From: JBIOYL01 sp044870185
GTDB lineage: Bacteria > Actinomycetota > CALGFH01
Assembly: GCA_044870185.1 (NCBI GenBank)
Contig: JBIOYL010000434.1
Location: forward strand, 1-33,668
Length of the DNA stretch: 33,668 nucleotides
Direction: 5' to 3'
Position numbers and translations under genes: made by a program. The notes under the pieces were generated by a model. It made no database searches. It had not been told where the DNA came from and saw only the letters and a list, made by a program, of their open reading frames with translations. Position 1 is the stretch's first letter; every line of letters starts with the position of its first letter. Below, in pieces: positions 7,124 to 15,568 of this stretch.

Positions 7124-8305
7124 CTAAGTGGGAACTCCGCCAAGGGTGCCCGTGAACCAGATTTCTCCCAGACCCAGCTCACCATCTACTGACGACGCGA
7201 CTCTTTGCACCGTCCGTGAGTCAATCGCAGGGATAATCGACGCACCATTGTCGTCTCGCTCACAAACGATCAGCTCGGACGCCTCAAGCCGATTGACGAG
7301 CGCCGGCGAGTGTGTAGCAACTAGAAATTGGGTCTTACGAGACGCAATCCGCATCCGGTCGACAAGCCTATCAAAGGCATAGGGATGGATGCCGTGATCC
7401 ATCTCCTCGATGCATGTCAGCAAAGGTGGTTCCGGATCATGGAGCAAGGCGAGTAGCGCCAGAATCCTGATCGTCCCATACGATGCATGGGCAAGGGGTG
7501 TTGGGTCCCTAAGGCCCGTTTCCTCGAGTACAAGTGCCACGGCGAAGAGCGAACCACCGACGGGGACGAATCTCAGGTCTATCAATCCAGGAATCAGTTC
7601 ACGCGCATCCTTGACCAACTCTGCGAAGACATCTTCCTGCTCGGCGCTGAGCCATTGGAGGAAGCCCGCGAGGTTGCTCGCATCTGATTCTAGATGCCCG
7701 CTGTCGCCTTGCATCGATGGCAGCGTTGCGTTCTCGACGTTGACGTTGAAGACGCGAAAGGTTCGGAACAGACTTGCTACTCGACCTATCTCTTCTCCGC
7801 CTTGGCTTGGCGAGAGCCGAGGCAAGGTTGCGAGCCCTAGTGTATCACGACGGAGTTCCAGTTCCCTCTCTCTTTTCGTGCCGCTTACTACATGGACACT
7901 CGTGCCCTGTACGGTAATGCGTCGGCCGGGCCCTTGGAACCTCTTGAACTTGAATGTTTCCCAGCGACGGACATATCCCTGTCTAACACGAGACAGAGTC
8001 AGGCTGTACTCGTCAGGGGCAGTTGGACTACTGTACTTGGTGACGTTGGCTTTGACCCTGATTCGGATTGGCCCCGACGTCTTCCCGTTGAAGTAGATGC
8101 GGTCAAAGCCGCCTCTGGCCTCGATGGCAGGCGATAGGTCGTCCCTCACCGAGTCCCCAAGAAGCTGAATCACGTCCAGCAAGTTGGACTTGCCGGCGCC
8201 GTTAGGACCGACAAGGACATTAACTGGCCCAAGGTCAACGTCAACGTCTCGGAGAGACAAGTAGTTCTCCACGCCAAGTGCGAGGAGGGCCGGACTCGTC
8301 GTCAC
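7124..8305 (-). CDS. AAA-family (RecF/OLD-like) ATPase of a putative two-gene defence module
   Basis: A 393-residue ABC-type ATPase. The N-terminus has the RecF-like pattern ALGVENYLSLRDVDVDLGPV followed by Walker A GPNGAGKS at residues 33-40. The middle is a variable insert. The C-terminal half holds SYGTIRILALLALL, a Walker B-like LLTCIEEMDHGIHP and the switch-type ATHSPALV. This is the AAA_21/AAA_15-like architecture found in OLD nucleases, AbiLi-like and PARIS-like ATPases, but it lacks a fused Toprim domain. The Toprim-like function appears to be supplied by the adjoining downstream gene. The GTG at 8305 follows GGGGCTGAG. Both genes have visibly lower G+C and mixed codon use compared with flanking genes, a sign of horizontal acquisition. 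Confidence 0.8.
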   Translation of the reverse strand: MTTSPALLALGVENYLSLRDVDVDLGPVNVLVGPNGAGKSNLLDVIQLLGDSVRDDLSPAIEARGGFDRIYFNGKTSGPIRIRVKANVTKYSSPTAPDEYSLTLSRVRQGYVRRWETFKFKRFQGPGRRITVQGTSVHVVSGTKRERELELRRDTLGLATLPRLSPSQGGEEIGRVASLFRTFRVFNVNVENATLPSMQGDSGHLESDASNLAGFLQWLSAEQEDVFAELVKDARELIPGLIDLRFVPVGGSLFAVALVLEETGLRDPTPLAHASYGTIRILALLALLHDPEPPLLTCIEEMDHGIHPYAFDRLVDRMRIASRKTQFLVATHSPALVNRLEASELIVCERDDNGASIIPAIDSRTVQRVASSVDGELGLGEIWFTGTLGGVPT

Positions 8306-8603
8306 CTCAGCCCCAAAGTCTCAGCCGTGCGACTGCTGTCGAGCATGAAGGCCGCTCCCTCGTGGGGCTCACGCATGAGTTGGAAGATACCGCAACTTGC
8401 AGGACAGGGGCCTGCGCGCTAGGGGACGGTCACGCACGGAATCTGTTGAGGCCCGTGGCTGAGACTCCCCCCGGGCCCCTGGCAAGCTGCCCCGGCCTTC
8501 CTGGCGGCCTGCCGCGCTCACCTGGCGCCGCTGGCTGGCTCGTGCACGGCGAATGTCCTTGAATCCTTGCTCAAGCGAGGTTTCCTGCTAGAATCTCTTG
8601 CCT
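8306..8603. other. Intergenic region between the defence island and the molybdate locus
   Basis: Nearly 300 bases without a convincing gene. The left part should carry the promoter of the minus-strand ATPase, but no clear -10/-35 stands out. The right end holds the mod-regulator promoter described separately. Open frames here lack coding character. Confidence 0.5.
8567..8594 (+). promoter_or_regulatory. Promoter of the molybdate regulator gene, with overlapping inverted repeat
   Basis: A -35-like TTGCTC (8567-8572) and a -10-like TAGAAT (8589-8594) are separated by 16 bp. The expected transcription start falls at about 8601-8604, on the ATG of the HTH-Mop gene, so a leaderless transcript is likely; no Shine-Dalgarno sequence is visible. 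An inverted repeat CTTGA-N8-TCAAG (8558-8575) covers the -35 and is a candidate operator. Confidence 0.5.
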
Positions 8604-9002
8604 ATGGCAAGCTATCGTATCGGCCAGGCGGCCGAGCTGCTCGGCGTCAGCGTGGACACCGTCCGCCGCTGGGCCGATTCCGGCCGCATCGCCACCTCCC
8701 GCACCGCCGGCGGCCAGCGCCTGATCGACGGCGCCTCCCTGGCCGGCTTCGTGACCACCCTCGAGCGCTCGCCCGAGCCCGAGGCCATCACCGCCCAGTC
8801 GGCCCGTAACCGCTTCGCCGGCATCGTCACCCGCGTCATCAAGGACACGGTGATGGCCCAGGTGGAGCTGCAGGCCGGCCCGCACCGGGTGGTGTCGCTC
8901 ATGACCCGCGAGGCGGCCGACGAGCTCGGGCTCGCCCCGGGCGTCCCGGCCGTCGCCGCCGTCAAGGCGACCACCGTCGTGATCGAGCTGCCCGCCACCT
9001 GA
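8604..9002 (+). CDS. HTH plus Mop/TOBE-domain molybdate-responsive regulator
   Basis: About 132 residues. The N-terminal 50 form an excisionase/MerR-like helix-turn-helix (YRIGQAAELLGVSVDTVRRW, then TAGGQRLI). The remainder is one Mop (TOBE) domain (SARNRFAGIVTRVIKDTVM ... VKATTVVIEL), which binds molybdate or tungstate oxyanions as an oligomer. It stands directly before modABC on the same strand and presumably controls them, in the role ModE plays in enterobacteria, though the HTH type differs. I use the ATG at 8604; a TTG two codons earlier is possible. The last 24 nt are duplicated just after the stop codon. Confidence 0.85.
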   Translation: MASYRIGQAAELLGVSVDTVRRWADSGRIATSRTAGGQRLIDGASLAGFVTTLERSPEPEAITAQSARNRFAGIVTRVIKDTVMAQVELQAGPHRVVSLMTREAADELGLAPGVPAVAAVKATTVVIELPAT

Positions 9003-9030
9003 TGTTGTGATCGAGCTGCCAGCCACCTGA
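8979..9030. repeat. Duplication of the 3' end of the HTH-Mop gene
   Basis: 24 nt including the stop codon (8979-9002) recur at 9007-9030 with one mismatch, again ending in TGA. The second copy lies between the regulator and modA and places its end next to the modA Shine-Dalgarno. Confidence 0.9.
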
Positions 9031-9044
9031 AGGAAGGGGCCGCC

Positions 9045-9863
9045 ATGCCTGCCCGCCCCCGCCGCGCCGCCCTGCTCACCTGCACCGCCCTGCTCGCCCT
9101 CGTGGCGCTGGTCGCCGCGGCGTGCGGGGGCCAACACGGCGCGCACACCGGCGCCGCCAGCAGGCCGTCGACCGTCGGCGCCAGGCCGTCGACCTCGATC
9201 ACCGTGTTCGCGGCGGCCTCCCTGACCGCCGCGTTCGCCAAGCTCGAGGGCGACTTCACCAGGGCGCACCCGGACATCGAGGTCACCTACGAGTTCGCCG
9301 GCAGCCAGACGCTCGCCACCCAGCTCCAAAGCGGCGCCCCGGCCGACGTGTTCGCCTCGGCGGACCAGGCCAGCATGGCCACCGTGGCCGGCCTGGTCGA
9401 CGACCCGCAGGTGCTCGCCCGTAACGTGCTCGAGCTCGTGGTCGCCAAGGGCAACCCCAAGCGGGTCCGCGGGCTCGCGGACCTGGCCCGCCCGGACCTC
9501 AAGGTGGTGCTCGGGGCGCCCGACGTGCCCGCCGGCCGCTACGCCCGCCAGGCGCTGGACGCCCAGCAGGTCACCGTCACGCCGGTGTCGCTAGAGGACG
9601 ACGTCAAGGCCGTGGTCGCCAAGGTCGCCCTCGGCGAGGCGGACGCCGGCGTCGTGTACGCCACCGACGTCACGGCAGCCGGCGATGCGGTCGACGGAGT
9701 CGACCTCCCGGCCAGCCAGAACGTCACGGCCACCTACCCGATCGCGGTCGTCGAGGCGGGCAGGCACCGCCAGGCCGCGCAGGCCTTCGTCGACTTCGCC
9801 CGTTCCGGCCGAGGCCAGCAGCTCCTGCAGGCCTTCGGGTTCCTGCCGGCCGCGTCGTCGTGA
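9045..9863 (+). CDS. modA: Molybdate ABC transporter, substrate-binding lipoprotein
   Basis: A 272-residue periplasmic-binding protein type 2. The signal peptide ends in a lipobox VAAAC with Cys27, so it is lipid-anchored outside the membrane. The mature start ITVFAAASLTAAFAKL is the usual ModA opening, whose serine contributes to oxyanion binding. It is followed by FAGSQTLATQLQSGAPADVFASAD and by GEADAGVVYATDV near the C-terminal lobe, as in ModA/WtpA relatives. GAAGGAAGG precedes the ATG. It captures molybdate (or tungstate) and delivers it to ModB-ModC. The stop overlaps the modB GTG (GTGA), so the transporter genes are translationally coupled. Confidence 0.93.
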   Translation: MPARPRRAALLTCTALLALVALVAAACGGQHGAHTGAASRPSTVGARPSTSITVFAAASLTAAFAKLEGDFTRAHPDIEVTYEFAGSQTLATQLQSGAPADVFASADQASMATVAGLVDDPQVLARNVLELVVAKGNPKRVRGLADLARPDLKVVLGAPDVPAGRYARQALDAQQVTVTPVSLEDDVKAVVAKVALGEADAGVVYATDVTAAGDAVDGVDLPASQNVTATYPIAVVEAGRHRQAAQAFVDFARSGRGQQLLQAFGFLPAASS

Positions 9864-10753
9864 CCGTCGCCCGCCGGAGTCGTCGTGCGCATCATGCGCC
9901 GGGAGTCGTCGTGAGCAGCGTCCGCCGGGAGCGGTCCGCGGTCGGCCCCTCCAGGCGGCGGTCCACCAGCGGCCCCCGCGGGATGCCCGTGGCCTTCGCG
10001 CTGCCGGCCGCCCTGGCCGTGGCGTTCCTGGCCGTCCCCCTGGCCGGCCTGCTGGCCAGGACCCCGTGGAGTGGCCTGTGGCCGGAGCTGACCCAGCCCG
10101 GGGTGCGCACCGCCCTGTGGCTGTCGCTGGTCTGCTCGGCCGGTGCGGTGGCCGTCTCGGTGCTGCTCGGCGTGCCGCTGGCCTGGCTGCTGGCGCGGGC
10201 GTCGTTCCCGGGCCGCAGCCTCGTGCGTGCGCTGGCCACGCTGCCGATGGTGCTGCCGCCGGTGGTCGGCGGGGTGGCGCTGCTGCTCGCCTTCGGCCGC
10301 CGCGGGCTGGTCGGCCAGTGGCTGGACCGGGCCTTCGGCCTTACGTTGCCGTTCACCACCGCCGGGGCGATCCTGGCCGAGGCGTTCGTGGCCATGCCGT
10401 TCGTCGTCATCACCGCCGAGGCGGGGCTGCGGGCGATGGACCGGCGCTTCGAGGACGCGGCCGCCACGCTCGGGGCCGGCCGCTGGCTGACCTTCCGCCG
10501 GGTCACCCTGCCGCTGGTCGCGCCGTCGCTGGGGGCGGGGGTGGCGCTGTGCTGGGCGCGGGCGCTGGGGGAGTTCGGCGCGACGATCACGTTCGCGGGC
10601 AACCTGCCCGGCCGCACCCAGACGATGCCGCTGGCGGTCTACCTGGCCCTGGAGCGCGACGTCGACGGCGCCATCGCGCTCAGCCTGGTCCTGCTGGTGG
10701 TCTCGCTGGCCGTGCTGATCGTGCTGCGCGACCGCTGGCTGCCCACCCGATGA
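9860..10753 (+). CDS. modB: Molybdate ABC transporter, permease
   Basis: An integral membrane permease of the CysTW/ModB type with about six helices after a basic N-terminus. The ATPase-contact EAA loop is visible as EAFVAMPFVVITAEAGLRAMDRRFEDAAATLGA (shown by its span about residues 173-205). The typical end part GEFGATITFAGNLPG is present. The GTG at 9860 overlaps the modA stop. The first about 40 residues are encoded by imprecise repeats of CGCCGGGAGTCGTCGTG, which give alternative in-frame GTG starts, notably 9911, with a GGGAG before it. The true N-terminus could therefore be 17 residues shorter. The stop overlaps the modC ATG. Confidence 0.93.
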   Translation: MTVARRSRRAHHAPGVVVSSVRRERSAVGPSRRRSTSGPRGMPVAFALPAALAVAFLAVPLAGLLARTPWSGLWPELTQPGVRTALWLSLVCSAGAVAVSVLLGVPLAWLLARASFPGRSLVRALATLPMVLPPVVGGVALLLAFGRRGLVGQWLDRAFGLTLPFTTAGAILAEAFVAMPFVVITAEAGLRAMDRRFEDAAATLGAGRWLTFRRVTLPLVAPSLGAGVALCWARALGEFGATITFAGNLPGRTQTMPLAVYLALERDVDGAIALSLVLLVVSLAVLIVLRDRWLPTR

Positions 10754-11802
10754 GCCTGGACGCCCGGGTCGCGCTGACGCTGGGCGGCCTGACCCTGGAC
10801 GCCGAGGTGGCGGCGGCCAGCGGCGAGCTGATCGTGCTGCTCGGCCCCAACGGGGCTGGAAAAACCACCCTGCTGCGCGCCCTGGCCGGGCTGGTCCCGC
10901 TCGGCGACGGCCGGGTCGTGCTCGACGGCCGAGTGCTCGACGACCCGGCCGCCGGCATCCGGGTGCCGACCGAGCGCCGCCCGATCGGCTTCGTGTTCCA
11001 GGACTACCTGCTGTTCCCGCACCTGTCCGTGGTGGACAACGTCGCCTTCGGGCTGCGCGCCCGCGGCATGGACCGGCGCCAGGCGCGGGGGCGGGCGATG
11101 GGGTGGCTGGAGCGGGTCGGGCTGGGCACGCACGCCGGCGTCCGGCCGCGCGCGCTGTCGGGCGGCCAGGCCCAGCGGGCCGCCCTGGCCCGCGCCCTCG
11201 CCACCGACCCGCGGCTGCTGCTGCTCGACGAGCCGCTGGCCGCCCTGGACGCCGGCGCCCGGGCCGAGCTGCGCCGCGAGCTGCGCCGCCACCTCGCCTC
11301 CTTCGACGGCACCCGGCTGCTGGTCACCCACGACCCGGTCGAGGCGATGACGCTGGCCGACCGGCTGGTCGTCGTGGAGGGCGGCCAGGTCACCCAGACG
11401 GGCACGCCGGCCGAGGTCAGCGCCCGACCCCGCTCGCGCTATGCGGCCGAGCTGGTCGGGCTGAACCTGTTCCGCGGCCGGGCCGTGCGGGGCAGGGTGG
11501 AGCTGGCCGGCGGCGCCACCCTGGTCGCCGCCGATGCGGTCGACGGCGAGGTGTTCGCGGTCGTGCATCCCAGGGCGGTGGCACTGCACCGCCGCACCCC
11601 CGAGGGCACGCCACGCAACGTCTGGCCCGGGCGGGTCGAGGCGCTGGACGCCGCCGGCGACCGGCTGCGGGTCCGGGTCGCCGGGCCGGTGCCGATCGTG
11701 GCCGAGGTCACCCCGGCAGCCGTCGCCGAGCTCCGGCTCGGTGACGGCGGTCCGGTGTGGGCGACGGTCAAGGCAACCGAGGTCGCCGTCTACCCCGCCT
11801 GA
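10750..11802 (+). CDS. modC: Molybdate ABC transporter, ATP-binding subunit
   Basis: A 350-residue ATPase that powers molybdate uptake. It shows Walker A GPNGAGKT (about residues 33-40), a Q-loop VFQDYLLFPHLSV, signature LSGGQAQRAALARAL, Walker B LLLLDEPLAALD and switch LVTHDPVEA. The last 130 residues contain a Mop/TOBE-like domain (end GGPVWATVKATEVAVYPA), by which ModC proteins sense intracellular oxyanion and trans-inhibit transport. The ATG overlaps the modB stop codon (ATGA, 10750-10753), marking a modABC operon. Length is normal for the family. Confidence 0.94.
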   Translation: MSLDARVALTLGGLTLDAEVAAASGELIVLLGPNGAGKTTLLRALAGLVPLGDGRVVLDGRVLDDPAAGIRVPTERRPIGFVFQDYLLFPHLSVVDNVAFGLRARGMDRRQARGRAMGWLERVGLGTHAGVRPRALSGGQAQRAALARALATDPRLLLLDEPLAALDAGARAELRRELRRHLASFDGTRLLVTHDPVEAMTLADRLVVVEGGQVTQTGTPAEVSARPRSRYAAELVGLNLFRGRAVRGRVELAGGATLVAADAVDGEVFAVVHPRAVALHRRTPEGTPRNVWPGRVEALDAAGDRLRVRVAGPVPIVAEVTPAAVAELRLGDGGPVWATVKATEVAVYPA

Positions 11803-11984
11803 GACGCCGGGCACGAGCGCGGAAGCGGCCCCGGCATGGAGCGCCGGCCGGGTGGCGGTGAACCGCTGGAACGCCGCCGGACCAGACCGGGTCGCTACTG
11901 GAGCTATGAAGTGCCCGCCGCCGGAGTCGATGATGCCGTGGAGCGCCGCACCAGGGCGGGCGCGACGAGATCGGAGGGAGCACG

Positions 11985-12194
11985 ATGGAGCTGAGCGCTC
12001 GCAACCAGCTCAAGGGGACGGTCCGGTCGGTCCGGCTCGGCACGATCATGGCCGAGGTCACGGTCGACGTCGGCGGCAACGAGCTCGTGGCCGCGATCAC
12101 CCGCAGCTCGGTCGAGCGGCTGGGCCTGGCCGAGGGCCAGCCGGTGACGGCGATCATCAAGGCCACCGAGGTCCTGCTCGGCACGGGCGAATAG
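11985..12194 (+). CDS. mop: Molbindin (single Mop/TOBE domain)
   Basis: A 69-residue protein consisting of one Mop domain: SARNQLKGTVRSVRLGTIMA at the start and VTAIIKATEVLLG at the end. Molbindins assemble into hexamers that store or buffer molybdate in the cytoplasm. CGGAGGGAG precedes the ATG at good distance. It lies 182 bp after modC on the same strand and is the third separate Mop-type domain of this locus. It may be co-transcribed with modABC. The intervening segment shows no gene. Unrelated duplicated sequence follows its stop. Confidence 0.92.
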   Translation: MELSARNQLKGTVRSVRLGTIMAEVTVDVGGNELVAAITRSSVERLGLAEGQPVTAIIKATEVLLGTGE

Positions 12195-12202
12195 CGCCGG
12201 GG

Positions 12203-12256
12203 CGGCCCGCGGCGCGGTCGGAAGGCCCTCGGCCCGCGGCGCGGTCGGAAGGCCCT
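12203..12256. repeat. Perfect 27-nt tandem duplication
   Basis: Two identical 27-nt copies (12203-12229 and 12230-12256) lie between the mop stop and the 3' end of the convergent membrane-protein gene. Confidence 0.9.
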
Positions 12257-12324
12257 GGCCCGGCGCTGGAGGCCCAGCCTGGCACCGGGGACCGGGCCGC
12301 CGCCGCGGGCCCCGGGGCGGCCCG

Positions 12325-13566
12325 TCAAGCGGGAGCGTCTCGGGCGGGCGGGTCGGCGGCGCGGCCGCCCGCCTGGGCGCCAGGATCCCGCGCAGTCCCA
12401 CGCCGAGCACGGCCAGGCCGAGCCCGAGCGCGACCGCGACCGTCGCCCGGGCGACCGCCGGAGGCAGGGCCGACGGCACCTGCGAGCGCCACAGCGAGGA
12501 CAGGTCGGGCACCCGCCGGCGAACAGCACAAACAGCCCGGTGAGGCAGGCGCACAGCAGCCCGGCCTCGTCACGCCGGCGCACCAGCCGGTCGATCGTGG
12601 CCAGGCCGAGCGCCCAGCCGACCGCCGACACGCTGCTGCCATACAGCTTGGCCACCACCGACGCGGTCGACGCCATCCAGCCGCCGGCCGTGTGCACGAC
12701 GTCGACGGCGATCAGGGCGGCCACGGCGGCCACCAGGGCCGGCCGGCGCCAGCGCGTGGCGACCGCCAGAGCGACGCCCAGGAACAGCAGCGCGCCCAGC
12801 CCGAGCCAGGGCCACGGGGACGAGCCCGGGACCCACTCGATGTCGCCGGCGACCACCACCGTCCGGCCGTCGATGCGCAGCGGCACCCGCCAGGCCGGGA
12901 CGACGACCTGCGCCCGGCCGGGCGCCGCTTGCACGGCGGCCGGCGCCGGGCCGACCCAGTGGGCGCGATGGTCGTGCCATCTGGCCGTCGTGCCACCGGC
13001 GATCCGCTGCCACCGGGGCGGCCCGACCGGCTCGCCGGCGGCGGGCACGGGCGCGTTCTGGCCGCCGAGGCGGTTGGCGCGGCTGGTCGGCGAGCCGACG
13101 TTCTCCTCCGCCCCGCCGGGCCCGACGCGCAGGTAGGGCTCCTGCCGGTAGCCGAGCACGACCACCTGCCGGCCGGTGTCGTCGACCAGCTCCAGCGTGT
13201 TGCCGAGCTCGAGCGCCCGCACGGTCAAGCCGGCGTGGGCGGGTCGATGGTGAGCACCCGCGTGCGGTAGTTGGTCGCCTGCGCGCCGGAGCCGACCGCG
13301 TGGGCGAGGGCCGGGGTGGCACCGGCGCCGGCCAGCCCGGCGGCCAGCAGCGCACCGGCGAGCAGCCGGGCCGCCCATTGCCGCCTCCCGGCCGCCCACC
13401 ACCGCCCGGCCGCGCCCGCCCAGGCCACCATCCGCCGTCGCCCGGCCGCGCCCGCCCAGGCCACCATCCGCCGCCTCCCGGCCGCGCCCGCCTGGGGAGC
13501 GCCCGTCTGGGTCCCGCCCTGCCAGGGCTGGCCGTCGCCGCATGCCCGCCGCCCGGCTTCGCTCAT
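12325..13566 (-). CDS. Membrane protein of unknown function (two apparent frameshifts)
   Basis: I do not recognise the family. Read across frame breaks, it starts at the ATG at 13566, which overlaps the preceding stop (ATGA). It has a basic, repetitive N-terminus (AGAAGRRRMVAW twice), a signal segment ending TPALAHA, an extracytoplasmic domain of about 170 residues (ALELGNTLELVDDTGRQVV, then WRVPLRIDGRTVVVAGDIEW) and about five hydrophobic helices. The frame must change twice: near 13233, where AAGCCGGCG would need one more G, and near 12513, where CACCCGCC would need one more C. Both are single missing bases. The C-terminus is uncertain: a third change near 12375 would end it at 12325, otherwise the frame overlaps mop. 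Its position in the CopCD operon suggests an envelope role. Confidence 0.55.
13403..13492. repeat. 36-nt tandem repeat inside a coding region
   Basis: Two near-identical 36-nt units (13403-13438 and 13439-13474) and an 18-nt partial third. They encode the 12-residue repeat AGAAGRRRMVAW in the N-terminal region of the minus-strand membrane protein. Confidence 0.88.
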
Positions 13567-14431
13567 CGCGGTGGCCTTGGCCGGGTGCCGCCGGTACCGG
13601 GACGCCGCTGCCCGTCCGCCGGCCCGCGGGCCCGGCTGCCTGGGCGGGGTCGCCGGGGCCGCCGGTCCGGCCCTTGGCGCGCTCCGGCATCGGCCCGGCG
13701 CCACAGCAGCAGCGCGGCCAGGAGCACGACCGCGCCCACGCCGATCCCGATCAGGACAAGGGTGCTGCTGCGCCTGCCCGCCGGCACCGGCGGCGCCGGC
13801 GGGACCGCGACCACGTAGAAGCCGAGGCGGTCGATGCCGGCCGCCACCTGCTGGGTGCCGGGCGTGTCGTTGCCGAGCCGATGGGTCCACCGCTTGCCGT
13901 CGGGCGAGGCGAGCAGCACGTGCGAGGCCGGACCGCTGATGTGGATGGTGAGCAGCGGGTAGACGAGGCTGAGGTTGCTCTGCCCGGTGACGGCGCCGAT
14001 CGGCCGGCCCGACGGCAGGTAGCGGGCCGTCAGCTTGTAGGCGTTGCCGGCCAGCACCAGGCCCTGCGGGGGCGGTGCCAGGCCGGCCGGGTCGAGCGGC
14101 TCGACGTCGACGGCGACCGCCGTCTGGCCTGCGCTGGCCGGGAAGGCGCCCGTGCCGAGCAGGAGCTGCGCCTGCCCGTCGCCGGTCGACACGGCGTCGA
14201 TCTGCGAGCCGTTGGGGCCGAGGGCGACCTTGACGTGGGCGGCCGACGGCGGCCTGTTGCCGGCGGCCAGGCTCGCCGGCGGATGCACCCAGTTGTAGCG
14301 GGGCGGCGGGGCGAGCCCGTCGAGCAGCGGCCGGCGGGCCAGGACGCTCAGGTGGCCGCTCCAGGCGGCCCGCCCAGGTAGGCGAGGGCGGCCGCCAGCC
14401 CCGCGGCCATGGCTCGGGACCGTGGCCTCAT
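13563..14431 (-). CDS. Secreted, C-terminally membrane-anchored protein of unknown function (one apparent frameshift)
   Basis: Start ATG 14431 overlaps the upstream stop (ATGA). After a signal-like segment (AMAAGLAAALAYLGG) the frame must shift once near 14365-14380, within GGCGGGCCGCC-type sequence (minus sense). The next part reads WSGHLSVLARRPLLDGLAPP and YNWVHPPASLAAGNRPPSA. A beta-rich extracytoplasmic region follows (QIDAVSTGDGQAQLLLGTGAF, then GNAYKLTARYLPSG). A single helix (STLVLIGIGVGAVVLLAALLL) near the C-terminus would anchor it. I cannot name the family. Neighbours are a copper CopCD fusion and other envelope proteins. The stop overlaps the ATG of the next gene. Without the frame correction only the part from 14288 is open. 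Confidence 0.6.
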
Positions 14432-15566
14432 GTGATCGGGAGCACCCGGATGGGGGCGGTGGCGAACTGGGGCGGCCAGGCGACCTCCCGGCGGTTCACG
14501 CCGGTCCACTCCCAGATCACGCTGGCCGCTCGCAGGTTGGCACCGGCCACGGCGGTTCGGGGCCGGCCGAAGGACACGCCGGCGCCGTTGGGCAGGCCGC
14601 CGTCGGGGATGTCGACCTGGCGGGCCGCCCGGCTCAGGTCCTCGACCCGCATGGAGGTGGCGTGCGGCAGCACCCAGCGCAGCAGCGCCCAGGTGCCCGA
14701 GAAGCCGGCCAGCGCCGCCGCGCTCATCGAGCCGCCGTAGGCCGTGCGGTAGGCGGCGTCGGCCCGGGTGAGCAGGGTGCGCGCCTCGGGCCGCAGCCCG
14801 TTGGGGTTGGGCGCGTGCGCGTCCGGCTTGTCGGAGGCGAATAGCCCGACCGCGTCGCGCCGCAGCGCGGCCCCGAAGTCCTCCAGGCAGTAGCTGGAGG
14901 AGGTGCCGACGCTGGCCGCCAGGCGCAGGTGCTGGGCGACCTGCTGCCGGCGCAGGGCGATGCCGTCCGCCAGGTAGGAGGCGACGAACAGCACGGTGGG
15001 TCGGGTCGCGGCGATCCGCCGGACGAGCCCGGCCGCGTCCAGGTGCCGGGGGTCGTAGCGGAGCCGACGACCGCGAGCGCCGCCGCGGCCCGCCGGCCGC
15101 CGCCGGGCCGCGCCTTCCCCCGCAGGCCGGCCGGCCACGTGGCGAGGGCGTCGAACAGCGCCCTGCGGAACAGCGCCTCCTCGGCGAGCGCGGCGAGCAG
15201 GGCGAGCGCGACCGCTGCCGGCCCGGCGCGCACCGCCGGGGCGGATCCGGCGCCAAGCCGCGCGAGCCCAACCACGGCGAGCCCCGTCACGAGCACCGTC
15301 ACCCGTCCCGCCGGCGCCCGGGCCGCCCGACCCGCCGGCGCCTCGGCCGCCCGCCGGGTGGACGGCACGGCCACCGACAGGCCGCCCATCGCGGCGTAGC
15401 CGAGCGCCAGTGCCCAGGTGACCGGCAGCGGCCGCCCGAACAGGGCGGGCCGCAGGAGCAGGGCGGGCCGCAGGAGCAGGAAGGCCGTCCCGCCCATGGC
15501 GACCGCCGGTGCGGCCAGGCCTGCCGGGAAGGGAATCCGGCGGGGCGCCGCCGTCTGGTCGGCCAC
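14428..15566 (-). CDS. Chimeric ORF: CPBP-type membrane N-terminus joined to a periplasmic-binding C-terminal half
   Basis: The first about 165 residues (GTG 15566) are hydrophobic and contain LAALAEEALFRRALFDALA, the EExxxR first motif of CPBP/Abi intramembrane proteases. The second and third histidine motifs are absent. At about 15067 the frame changes by one missing base. The following 210 residues look like the C-terminal lobe of a Leu/Ile/Val-type periplasmic-binding protein: LVRRIAATRPTVLFVASYLA, DGIALRRQQ, then TRADAAYRTAYGG and ALAGFSGTWALLRWVL. The N-terminal lobe and signal of such a protein are missing. A deletion joining two genes, or a misassembly, would explain this. Nothing suggests that either half is functional as it stands. 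Confidence 0.5.
15441..15476. repeat. 18-nt tandem duplication
   Basis: Two perfect copies of CAGGGCGGGCCGCAGGAG, encoding a duplicated LLLRPA in the N-terminal part of the CPBP-like sequence. Confidence 0.85.
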
Positions 15567-15568
15567 CG

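Noticed and set aside
8278..8562. Plus-strand ORF of about 94 codons beside the defence island
   Set aside because: It has no ribosome-binding site or recognisable motif, and part of it is antisense to the ATPase start.
9685..10749. Plus-strand open frame upstream of modC
   Set aside because: It is an out-of-frame reading of modA and modB. The modC start at 10750 is fixed by the ATGA overlap and the family N-terminus.
11904..12324. C-terminal continuation of the membrane protein through the mop gene
   Set aside because: It is antisense to a clear molbindin gene and of low complexity. An additional frame correction ending at 12325 is more plausible.
13403..13492. CRISPR-like repeats
   Set aside because: The units are contiguous tandem copies without spacers and lie within a coding frame. 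No cas gene is present.
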